Origin: an uncultured Lysobacteraceae bacterium
GTDB taxonomy: Bacteria > Pseudomonadota > Gammaproteobacteria > Xanthomonadales > Rhodanobacteraceae
DNA length: 13,955 bases
Direction of reading: 5' to 3'
NCBI GenBank assembly: GCA_946482585.1
Contig: CAMLSI010000082.1
Coordinates: 1 to 13,955, forward strand
Shown here: one piece after another, positions 6,961 through 13,955 of the stretch
Position numbering within the stretch: position 1 is the stretch's first letter
Layout of the letters: each line of letters begins with the position of its first letter
Position numbers and translations under genes: made by a program
The notes under the pieces: model-generated
Told to the model about the DNA's origin: nothing
The model's database searches: none
Seen by the model: only the letters and a program-made list of their open reading frames with translations

Positions 6961-9900
6961 GGTTCGCGGCGCTGCTTGAGCACGCGGCCCAGCGCATCGC
7001 GCTGCGTCACGGTCGTGAGCACGCCACGCGCATCGGTCTGCGTCTTGAGCTCGCCCAGCGCGTTGTAGGTGAAGCTCCAATTGCCCTGGTTCGGGTCGTT
7101 GGACGTCAGGCGATGGCCGAACGCGTTATAGCTCGCGAGCATGGTGTTGAGTTTTGCATCCCGCAGTGCGGCCGCCTTGCCGAGCGGATCCACCCAGTAG
7201 TCGGTGACGCCGGTGAGCGCATCCGTCGTACGCATGAGCTGGCCCAGCGCGTTGTGCTGGCGCGACATCGAGAAACAGAGGTTCAAGATCGTGCAGTTGC
7301 CGCTGGCCGGCCTGACCGCGATATCGGTGCGCAAACCCGCGTAGGCGTAGCTCGTCAACGTGTCGCCCTGCAACGAATTCAGCTCCGCTGTCGGCGCGCG
7401 CTTGGTCAGCATGCGGTTGAGCCGGTCGTACGTGAACAGCGTGAACAGCGGGGTCTCGCCCGTGAAGAACGGCGCCGAGGATTGCTGCACCGTGCCCATG
7501 TTGTCGTACTTGGTCGTGACGTTGCTCCAGCGGCCATCGAAGCTGCGCGTTGCGCGCTTGACCTCGCGGCCGAGGATGTCGAACCAGACGCGCGTGCTGG
7601 GCGCACCGTCGGCTACCGTGGTCTGGTAGTAGCTGGCGAAGCTCTCTTCCGTGCCGCTGCAGGGGTTGCAACGCGCGAGGCGCGTGTAGCTCGGCGGCGC
7701 AAGCAGGGTCGTCTGGTTGGTGCGGTAGCTGAAACGTTCGATCGGACGACCGAAGGCGTCATAGTTCGTGGCGATCTTGAGCCCGTTGGGGTCGATCGCC
7801 CACTTGGGCTGACCGTCGCTGGCGCGCGCTGCGGTGGAGGTCGTGTGATTGAGCGAAGGCGTCGCCGCGCTCAGCACGGCCGTTACCGAAGCCGGGAAAT
7901 ACAGGTCGGTCGAATACACGGTGCGCGTTTCCCGCGGCTCGTCGATGCCGCTGCCAGTCACACGCGTGGTCGTCGGCAGGCCGACGCTCAGCGCCGGGTA
8001 GCCGTATTCGGTGCGCAGGAACAGGCCGCTGGAGGGTTCGCTGGCCTGATTCCAGTTCAGACTGCGATCGGGATTCCAGTCGTAGTCCGTGCGCAATGTT
8101 TTGGCAGAAAGATCGATGCCCGCCGGCGTGCCGTTACTGCGCGGCAGATAGCTGACCGTCGTAGTCGTCGTGCTGTCGAGCAGTTTGTCGAGCCACCATT
8201 GACTGAGAACGGCCGCTGTCGTGGCGTAGCTGTTGACCGTCGTCGTTACGTGCTGCTGCAGATTGAACTTGTCGCCGCTCGCGGAGCCCAGGCCGTCCTT
8301 GACCACGACTTCCTGCCGCGTCAGATTCCCGTAGATGCTCCAGCCGGATACCGACGACATGGGATCGGCGTTGGTCGTGAAGCTTGTCGACGTCGTGAGC
8401 TGCGGGCCGCCAGCCTGCGCAGCGGCGAGGTCGTACTGTCGCTTCGCCCTGCTGTTGAGATATGGCCAATACACCGTGTTAAGCGGCAACGGGCTGCCGG
8501 TCTGGCCCGGACAGCCGGCGTAGCGGTTGTTGAGGTCGCACTGCCAGTCATAGGTCTCGTAGGTCAGGCGTCCGAGGGTTCCGCTGACGTTGGGCAACCG
8601 CGTCTCGGCGATCTGGATACGGCCGGTCAGCGGAAACTTCTGGTGGAAGGTCGTGAACGTGCGCAGCACGCGGTCGTTCGCACTCAGGGTTTCGCTGCCG
8701 ATGCTGCGGAAGCCCTGGAAGCCGCGGCCGGCGCTGTTGTACATCGCGCCAGAATAGGAATAGCGCAGGCTGCGCGCGCCGCTGGTATGCAGGCCGGCGG
8801 TGCCGCCGGACGAGGCGCTCGACCGCCCGATCGCGGAAACGACGGGCATGCTCGACTGGAACAGGAAATGCTGCGCGTCGACGTAGCCCGTATCGATCTG
8901 ATACAGCGGGAAGTCGTCGGTGCGGAACGCAGCGCTCGACAGCGGATGAAATACCCATTGCACGCGATCGTTCAGCGCGTTCACCGCGGTAGTCATCAGA
9001 TCCGGAAACGACGGCGACGAACCGGGCCTGGCACCGTCGCCGAGGTTTTCGTTGATGATCAGATTCGCGGCGGCCGGATCGACGAGCTGACCGAGCTGGA
9101 TGGTCTGCGCCGCATCGAGGTAGCTCGTCGCGCTGCCCGGACCGAAGTTGCCGCCGGCGCTGAGTTCACAGGTGTTGTTCGGGAAGTTTGCGGTGGGCCG
9201 CAGTGGGCAGCCGGCATCGGCGACGACATCGGGGAGCCCGTCGCCGAAATAATCGTCGGCACGGCCGCGCTGATTGCCGAGGTGTGAGGCTCCCGCGATG
9301 ATCGGTGTCTCGTCGACCTGCAGTCGGAACGCATTGGCGCCGGTTTGCACGAAACGGATAGCGTTGTAGCGGTAGACGCTCGGATCGACCTCGCCGAGGC
9401 CGCTCTTGTAGGCATCGGCCGCGCAGAATTTCGACGCGACGTTCGGATGCGCGACGAAGGCCGAGCCGTCTTCCGGCGGCGGCGCAGCGCAGACGTTCGC
9501 ATCGCAGATGCCGTTGCTGCAGTCTTCGGGCCGCGGCGCGACGAGGCAGAGGCCCGGCGTCAGCCTTGCGCCGAAGCACATGCGTGCGGCCAGACGCGCG
9601 GGATACAGGAGATCGGGGCGCCCGTCGGAATCGACGTCGGTCCGGATCATCTTGCTGAAATAGCGCAGCTGCCACTGACTGCCAGCCCGGTCGATACTGA
9701 GTCCCGGCGACAGCTTGCCTGCGGGCGGCGCCGGATACGTCTCCGCCGCGAAGCTGCCGCCTTTGTTGAGCTGCAACACCCATACCGCATAGCAGCCGCT
9801 GGTGTCACAGGAAGCAATGCTGCCGCCCGGTACGTCGGCGATGACGACATCGACCAGGCCGTCGGCGTTGACATCCATCCAGCGCAGGTTCTTCGTATAC

Positions 9901-12900
9901 GAACGCAGGCCCAGCGTGCCGGGTGCCGTCGCAGCGAACGTAACCGCATTGCCGCTGATCTGGCCGAACAGGATGCGCAGTATCCCGTTGCGGTTCGCGA
10001 TCGCGATGTCCGCAGCACCGTTGCCGTCGAGGTCGGCAACGTGCTGCACGGAATCGTCGGATACCGTGGACACCGTATCGATCTGCAGCGGCGCGGCGAA
10101 GTTGAACGTCGTGGTGCCCGTCACGATGGGACCGGGCTTGGTGTTCAGGAACAGGCATAGCGGCGCGTCACCGCTGGGCGGGTCGACCTTGCTGCTGGAA
10201 CCGCCGCCGCCGAAGTTGCAGACGCCGCCTGCACCCATACGGATCAGCACATCGGGGGCGCCATCGCCATTGAAATCGGCGGTGCTCTGGACGAAATCCT
10301 GCGGTCCGGCCGGCAGGTTCGTGCCGACCTGCTGGAAGTAGCTGCTGGCCGAGGCCGTGCAACTGGCTGCACCGCCGTCGCAGAGCGGCGCGCCGCGGCC
10401 GCGCGTCCATTTGTAGAATTTGCCGGCGGCCAGCATTTCGGCAATCCCGTCGCCGTCGATGTCCACGGCGTCGCCCGGCACGAACTCGCCGAGCATGACC
10501 GATCCCTTGGCCTCGCGGTCCGCCGTAATCTTGGACAGTTGCGATTGCTCGTGCCAGTTCTGTCCGTCGTACCAGCTCGTCGTCACGAGCGTTTCGCGCG
10601 TACCGTCACCGTCGAGATCGCCGATCGGCCGCACCTTGGTGCGGCGATACTCCGGAGCCGTGGCGGTTTCCGCGCCTTCGGCCCACAGCGGCGGCGGGGT
10701 CGGTGCCGCACCGCCAGTCGCGCCGCTCAGGACCGTCAGCTTGCGGCTCGTGAATTCCCAGCTGCCGTCTGACCAGCCGAACTCGGTCGGCTGCAGACAA
10801 CGCTCGATGCCGTTGGCCTCGTAGGCGCATTCCTTGATCCGTCGCAGCAGACTGCGGCCGCTGTAGTAGCTGTGGTCGAGCTGACTGACTGCCGTGTCCT
10901 TGTAGTCCAGCTTGTAGCGGCGCGCCGGCAGCGTCAGTGAGTCCGGCGAAAAGGTGCTGATCGTCGTCAGCCGGCGTGTCTGCAGCACGCTGCCGCCTGC
11001 GATCGACGATGAGCCGCTGTCGTTGGCACGACCTTCGGACGGCCGCGGCTCATAGGCGAACTCGATCCGGCGCGAAGCGGTCCTCGCCTCGGGCGGCAAC
11101 GCCGCAACGGTGGAACCGGTGTAGTGGATGCGATCCAGCAGGACTTCGCTCGCGTCTTCGCCCTGCGCATAGCAGTAGTCCATCGTGTTGTGCGCCGCGT
11201 CTTCCACGCGGCTCAGCAGCCAGGACAGTTCTTTCGCGGCAGACTGACCGCCAGGACGCACGCGCGGCGGAATCGCGCCGGCGCACGTGTGGCCGGCCGG
11301 TGCACAGCCGTAGGTCAGGGTGCGTCCGTCCTTCTGCTGCACGGTGAAGCAGACATCGCCGCTGCCGAGCGCGGCGCCCGTCTGGACGATCCTGGCGAAG
11401 CTGTCGATTTCCGTACGGTATTCCGCACCGACCGCGCCATAGGTGTTGCTGCCCGGCGCCAGCATGAGCCGCTGTCCGTCGAGACAGAGGCGGTCGCCAC
11501 CGTCCAGCCGGACGCCGCGCGGCGCGCCGTCCTGCGCACGCGTCTGCGGGCAACGGTGGATGCTGCTGCCGGCACTCAGGTTCCAGCCCAGCCCGGCGAC
11601 GCCGTTGCCGGCGCCGCTGCTATAGGACAACGAAACGGCGGGCTGCATGCCGGCGCGGCCCGGCGGTAGCTGGATCGGTACCGTATAGGTCGCCGCACCG
11701 CCGCTGACATCCGCGCTGCCGGCCAGAGCGCCAACCGTCGGATCGTGCGGCGGCAAATCTTCCATATTGGAAATCTGCGGCGCCGAAGGAAGCTGGATCG
11801 CACCCTGGCTGGCCGAGTCCGCAGAGACTCCGCGAACTTCCGGCGTGCGATCCAACAGATTCGCTCCCGCCGTTCCAGGCTGGCCGGACCAGAGTTCGAA
11901 CTGCACGCGGTCGCCGACATGCAGCGCCACCGAGGCGGTGCCGAAATCGCCGGTATCCAGCGGCGCGGCGTCGTACGTCAACGTACCGAGGTCGCGCTTC
12001 CAGGGCTTGCCGATGCCGTTTCCTGCCCAGCTGACCCAGACGGCGCAGGTGCCGCCGTTGGGCGGCGCGCAGACGTAGCGATTGACGGAAATGTCCTGCA
12101 GCTTCGTCGCGCGCGAGACGGTTTTCGTGATCGTCTGCGACGCCAGCGGATTGCCCGGCGACGGCACGCCGAGCAGGTAGGCCGGGCTCGCGGTCACCGG
12201 AGCGCCGGGGACCTCGCCGTTGCCGCCGAGTTTGGTGTGATCGATCGTGAACTTGACCTCGGCACGGCGATAGCCGTAGGCCGGCAGGAAGGTTCGCGTA
12301 TACGTGCCGACCTCGATGTTGTTGTTGCAGCCCGTCGAGCCGGAGCAGTCGGTGACCGGATAGCCCTGCGGCATGTAGCCGATGCCGTAGTGGAAATACA
12401 GCTTGAACGTGTCCTCGGTCAGCGGCAGCGTCGTGCGCAGGTTCTCGCGCTGAGCCTGGACGAAGATCGGCTTGCGCGGGACGGGACCTCGCTGATTGAA
12501 CATGAGGCGCACGGCGGCTTCGCCGAACTGGCCCTCGAAGGAACCGAGCGAGGTCTGCATGACCGTCATGACGACACCAGGCACCTCGTCGACACCGGCC
12601 GGGTACGCGTCACTCCAGTAGCCGGAGAACACCTGGCTGACCGCCGGCTCGAGCACTTCCTTCGTGCTTCCGTACACGGCCACCGTCTCCGGGATGGACG
12701 AAACGCCCGTGTAATAGGTGGGGTTCAACCGGGTCATGTCGTTGAGACATTCTTCGAGATAGCCCGGATTGGCGGGGATCACGCCGGCATTCGCCGCTTC
12801 GGTCCACTTCCAGCGCATCGCGATGCGCGAGGGATCGTCACGGAAGAAGCGGAACATCACGCGGCCGACCGCGGACGACGAAATCGTGCCGGCCGTATCC

Positions 12901-13289
12901 TGGGTGTATTCGCGCAGATCTGCGGCCCAGTAGTCGCCGCTGGAATCTATCAGCTTCATTTCGGTCGCGAGCCAGGTCGAATGCCCGACCGCGTTGAAGG
13001 TGTACATGAACGCCTTCAGCTTGGTGCGGTCGTCGTTGTAGACCAGATCCCAGCCCGTGCCGTAGCGCTTGGGGTTCCACCAGCGGCCGGGCTGCGCCCG
13101 TGCGATACCCGAGGCCCAGGGATCGGTGTTCACCGTGGGATTGCAGACGAGCTGGGCATGGGAAAGGCCCATGTTCACGAACGGATCTGCCTGCGCGCGG
13201 ACCGTTTCCGGCACGCAGAGGGATACGAAAAGCAGCAGCAACGCAGCAGCAAGTCGCGGCCACCGCCGCACAGATATCCAGATTTCCAC
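5880..13289 (-). CDS. Exported SpvB/FG-GAP/RHS-repeat protein fused in frame to a truncated NRPS epimerization-type domain
   Basis: Start chosen at GTG 13289 (AGGGGA 6 nt upstream), giving 2469 residues with a clean signal peptide (LAAALLLLFVSLCVPETVRAQA). The frame stays open to an ATG at 13475, but those 62 extra residues are Arg-rich and unlike a leader. After an N-terminal beta-rich region (GTGWDLVYN..., function unknown) comes an SpvB-type domain from about nt 11727 (ATYTVPIQLPPGRAGMQP, YSSGAGNGVAGLGWNL). Next are seven FG-GAP-like DxDGDG motifs between about 10620 and 9226 (DLDGDG, DIDGDG, DFNGDG, DLDGNG, DVNADG, DVDSDG, degenerate YFGDG). RHS/YD repeats run from about 7770 to 6970 (YDAFGRP, FDILGRE, YDRLNRM, NALGQL, DALGRV). 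The usual RHS core-end motif (PxxxxDPxGL) is not reached: the frame passes straight into an NRPS domain. RHS proteins form shells that deliver toxic tips; here the tip is replaced. A genuine fusion or an assembly join are both possible. Confidence 0.82.
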   Translation of the reverse strand: MEIWISVRRWPRLAAALLLLFVSLCVPETVRAQADPFVNMGLSHAQLVCNPTVNTDPWASGIARAQPGRWWNPKRYGTGWDLVYNDDRTKLKAFMYTFNAVGHSTWLATEMKLIDSSGDYWAADLREYTQDTAGTISSSAVGRVMFRFFRDDPSRIAMRWKWTEAANAGVIPANPGYLEECLNDMTRLNPTYYTGVSSIPETVAVYGSTKEVLEPAVSQVFSGYWSDAYPAGVDEVPGVVMTVMQTSLGSFEGQFGEAAVRLMFNQRGPVPRKPIFVQAQRENLRTTLPLTEDTFKLYFHYGIGYMPQGYPVTDCSGSTGCNNNIEVGTYTRTFLPAYGYRRAEVKFTIDHTKLGGNGEVPGAPVTASPAYLLGVPSPGNPLASQTITKTVSRATKLQDISVNRYVCAPPNGGTCAVWVSWAGNGIGKPWKRDLGTLTYDAAPLDTGDFGTASVALHVGDRVQFELWSGQPGTAGANLLDRTPEVRGVSADSASQGAIQLPSAPQISNMEDLPPHDPTVGALAGSADVSGGAATYTVPIQLPPGRAGMQPAVSLSYSSGAGNGVAGLGWNLSAGSSIHRCPQTRAQDGAPRGVRLDGGDRLCLDGQRLMLAPGSNTYGAVGAEYRTEIDSFARIVQTGAALGSGDVCFTVQQKDGRTLTYGCAPAGHTCAGAIPPRVRPGGQSAAKELSWLLSRVEDAAHNTMDYCYAQGEDASEVLLDRIHYTGSTVAALPPEARTASRRIEFAYEPRPSEGRANDSGSSSIAGGSVLQTRRLTTISTFSPDSLTLPARRYKLDYKDTAVSQLDHSYYSGRSLLRRIKECAYEANGIERCLQPTEFGWSDGSWEFTSRKLTVLSGATGGAAPTPPPLWAEGAETATAPEYRRTKVRPIGDLDGDGTRETLVTTSWYDGQNWHEQSQLSKITADREAKGSVMLGEFVPGDAVDIDGDGIAEMLAAGKFYKWTRGRGAPLCDGGAASCTASASSYFQQVGTNLPAGPQDFVQSTADFNGDGAPDVLIRMGAGGVCNFGGGGSSSKVDPPSGDAPLCLFLNTKPGPIVTGTTTFNFAAPLQIDTVSTVSDDSVQHVADLDGNGAADIAIANRNGILRILFGQISGNAVTFAATAPGTLGLRSYTKNLRWMDVNADGLVDVVIADVPGGSIASCDTSGCYAVWVLQLNKGGSFAAETYPAPPAGKLSPGLSIDRAGSQWQLRYFSKMIRTDVDSDGRPDLLYPARLAARMCFGARLTPGLCLVAPRPEDCSNGICDANVCAAPPPEDGSAFVAHPNVASKFCAADAYKSGLGEVDPSVYRYNAIRFVQTGANAFRLQVDETPIIAGASHLGNQRGRADDYFGDGLPDVVADAGCPLRPTANFPNNTCELSAGGNFGPGSATSYLDAAQTIQLGQLVDPAAANLIINENLGDGARPGSSPSFPDLMTTAVNALNDRVQWVFHPLSSAAFRTDDFPLYQIDTGYVDAQHFLFQSSMPVVSAIGRSSASSGGTAGLHTSGARSLRYSYSGAMYNSAGRGFQGFRSIGSETLSANDRVLRTFTTFHQKFPLTGRIQIAETRLPNVSGTLGRLTYETYDWQCDLNNRYAGCPGQTGSPLPLNTVYWPYLNSRAKRQYDLAAAQAGGPQLTTSTSFTTNADPMSSVSGWSIYGNLTRQEVVVKDGLGSASGDKFNLQQHVTTTVNSYATTAAVLSQWWLDKLLDSTTTTTVSYLPRSNGTPAGIDLSAKTLRTDYDWNPDRSLNWNQASEPSSGLFLRTEYGYPALSVGLPTTTRVTGSGIDEPRETRTVYSTDLYFPASVTAVLSAATPSLNHTTSTAARASDGQPKWAIDPNGLKIATNYDAFGRPIERFSYRTNQTTLLAPPSYTRLARCNPCSGTEESFASYYQTTVADGAPSTRVWFDILGREVKRATRSFDGRWSNVTTKYDNMGTVQQSSAPFFTGETPLFTLFTYDRLNRMLTKRAPTAELNSLQGDTLTSYAYAGLRTDIAVRPASGNCTILNLCFSMSRQHNALGQLMRTTDALTGVTDYWVDPLGKAAALRDAKLNTMLASYNAFGHRLTSNDPNQGNWSFTYNALGELKTQTDARGVLTTVTQRDALGRVLKQRREPTLGVQRHDALRLRFARRAGSWTAECLPADTPLAWRGVDLRGAGDAALVADAQAQAPGGAGGAAPLFVATHYRLDDGDYLLLAAHHLLVDAMSWRILLEDLADTLAGAAPPVSATWRDWAMTLSASDAEQERTYWASIAGAPARPVPEHGYDETDIVTLDLGPVPPGLSERGVLAELLARLGAALAHRDDCAEVCVTLASHGRHAPGGTLDVSRTVGWFTAEYPFRLACGASPEAIETALRDVPSQGVGWGVLRWLAPETVAAAEPAIAVNYLGDVDPAAETPFAISDRLPGVVAAGLRRTRAIEIEAWRPLGRLAVAIRDAPHCDSPAALRRRAERISSVPAAEPPRERVPPLTEGQQA
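5892..5898 (-). promoter_or_regulatory. Shine-Dalgarno of the S12 hydrolase gene
   Basis: AGAAGGA on the minus strand ends 8 nt before the ATG at 5883. It lies inside the last codons of the upstream frame, whose TGA (5882-5880) overlaps this ATG, so coupled re-initiation is expected. Confidence 0.65.
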
Positions 13290-13295
13290 GGAAAA

Positions 13296-13301
13296 TCCCC
13301 T
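13296..13301 (-). promoter_or_regulatory. Shine-Dalgarno of the RHS gene
   Basis: AGGGGA on the minus strand, 6 nt before GTG 13289. Together with the signal peptide that begins right after this codon it decides the start of the RHS protein. Confidence 0.55.
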
Positions 13302-13955
13302 GTTCAGAACCCATGTTCGCGGCCGTGCGTGACGGTCCGCAGAACGCCTGCATCGTGAGCACGATCGCCGGGCAGTGACTGCCACGTGCCGGCTCGCTCC
13401 GATCGGCGTCCAGTACGTCCACGACATCCGGCGCGAAACGTGATCACTCACGTCTGCCCCTGATGTCGGTCGCAAAAACCGGGGATTGTATGCGCGGGAA
13501 CTCGACGGGCGCCGTTCAGGCGGTCAGCTAGCTACGGGCTGGCGCACGGTGCCGAGCCGATAGCAGAGGTTGCTTTGCCTCGGACCCGCTCCGAGGTTGC
13601 CCGGTTGAGGTTCCGCCTTTTCGGGAATGGTGTTCGGAGATCAGTGCCGGGGCTCGTGCGGAGATATCGCGAGCCGCCTGCCACCTCGCCGACGACGGCC
13701 CGAACCGATTTTTTTTCGATGTCCGGAGCTCGTCGTAGCGTCGGCCCTCGGCCGAAGTGTCAACGACTCGCCGCCCGGCGCGGGCTCGGCGGACCGAGGC
13801 TGCGCGCGCCGGTTATTCGATCAGTGGGGACTGAAGAGGAAGTGAAGAGGGAGCGAGAATCCCGCCGCCCGGCTCATTCTCGCTCCTCTTTCTTCACGCC
13901 TTCGCCGCGTACGCCGAACACCAGCCCTTCGCGCTGACCGACTTGCCCGGAAACA
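13302..13955. other. Mostly non-coding region upstream of the RHS gene
   Basis: About 650 bp with no recognised protein. Seen here: an imperfect palindrome ACGTGA-TCAC-TCACGT (13438-13453); a -10-like TACAAT on the minus strand (13485-13490) without a convincing -35; a 6-bp hairpin CCTCGG/CCGAGG (13578-13596); a run of eight T (13709-13716) with no clear stem before it; and the inverted repeat at 13844-13897. Open frames across it are Arg/Ser/Pro-rich and resemble no family. A 26-codon minus-strand frame entering from the right edge ends at TGA 13874 and could be the tail of a gene outside the window, but nothing in it is recognisable. Confidence 0.5.
13844..13897. repeat. Long imperfect inverted repeat, terminator-like
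   Basis: Inner stem GAGCGAGAAT (13851-13860) pairs perfectly with ATTCTCGCTC (13876-13885) around a 15-nt C-rich loop. The outer arms are GTGAAGA (left) and TCTTCAC (right), separated from the inner stem by a few unmatched bases. On the plus strand the stem is followed by CTCTTTCTTC, which would suit a weak terminator of plus-strand transcription. An intergenic repeat family is the alternative. Confidence 0.5.

Noticed and set aside
6804..9287. Plus-strand open frame of 827 codons opposite the RHS repeats
   Set aside because: Arg/Ala/Val-rich composition with no domain; the opposite strand carries clear RHS and FG-GAP motifs.
11745..13358. Plus-strand open frame of 537 codons opposite the RHS N-terminus
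   Set aside because: Shadow of the SpvB/RHS gene: no signal, domain or ribosome site, and His/Arg-rich composition.
13290..13475. 62-codon extension of the RHS protein to the upstream ATG at 13475
   Set aside because: It would bury the signal peptide; the sequence is Arg/Ser-rich, and GTG 13289 has a better ribosome site directly before a normal leader.
13709..13716. Run of eight T as an intrinsic terminator
   Set aside because: No stable GC stem could be found directly upstream on either strand.
13575..13937. Plus-strand open frame of 120 codons in the right-hand gap
   Set aside because: It runs through a T8 tract and the inverted repeat, is Arg/Ser/Pro-rich, and no family or convincing ribosome site is seen.

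Overview
The window is high-GC DNA, probably from a Gram-negative proteobacterium. The pointers are a SyrD/PvdE-type peptide exporter, Sec signal peptides and a large SpvB/RHS surface protein. A Lysobacter- or Xanthomonas-like host is a guess from memory of similar proteins, not something the sequence proves. The genes look like the flank of a nonribosomal peptide (NRP) cluster joined to an RHS gene.

Layout. Plus strand, 3-1958: the 3' part of a cyclic-peptide ABC exporter gene (open at the left window edge), then a membrane-anchored SPFH/band-7 protein. Minus strand, 1929-3785: a glutamine-dependent asparagine synthetase that converges on the SPFH gene and overlaps its 3' end by 30 bp inside a small tandem repeat. 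3786-4017: a gap with three hairpins. Minus strand, 4018-5883: an exported serine hydrolase of the class C beta-lactamase/S12 peptidase type, whose ATG overlaps the stop of the next reading frame (ATGA). Minus strand, 5880-13289: one uninterrupted reading frame of about 2470 codons. Its N-terminal ~85% is an exported SpvB/FG-GAP/RHS protein and its C-terminal ~350 residues are a truncated NRPS epimerization-type domain. 13290-13955: a mostly non-coding stretch with an inverted repeat and a possible 18-codon reading frame.

How the genes may work together (inference). The exporter, SPFH protein, asparagine synthetase, S12 hydrolase and NRPS domain remnant fit the edge of a peptide cluster: Asn supply, export, and envelope protection or peptide trimming. 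The RHS gene is foreign to that set. The in-frame RHS-to-NRPS junction near 6925-6990 coincides with a drop in GC and is the most striking point of the window. It is either a real recombination that replaced the 5' part of an NRPS gene, leaving the S12 gene translationally coupled to an RHS protein, or an assembly chimera. No tRNA, rRNA, CRISPR array or insertion sequence was recognised.
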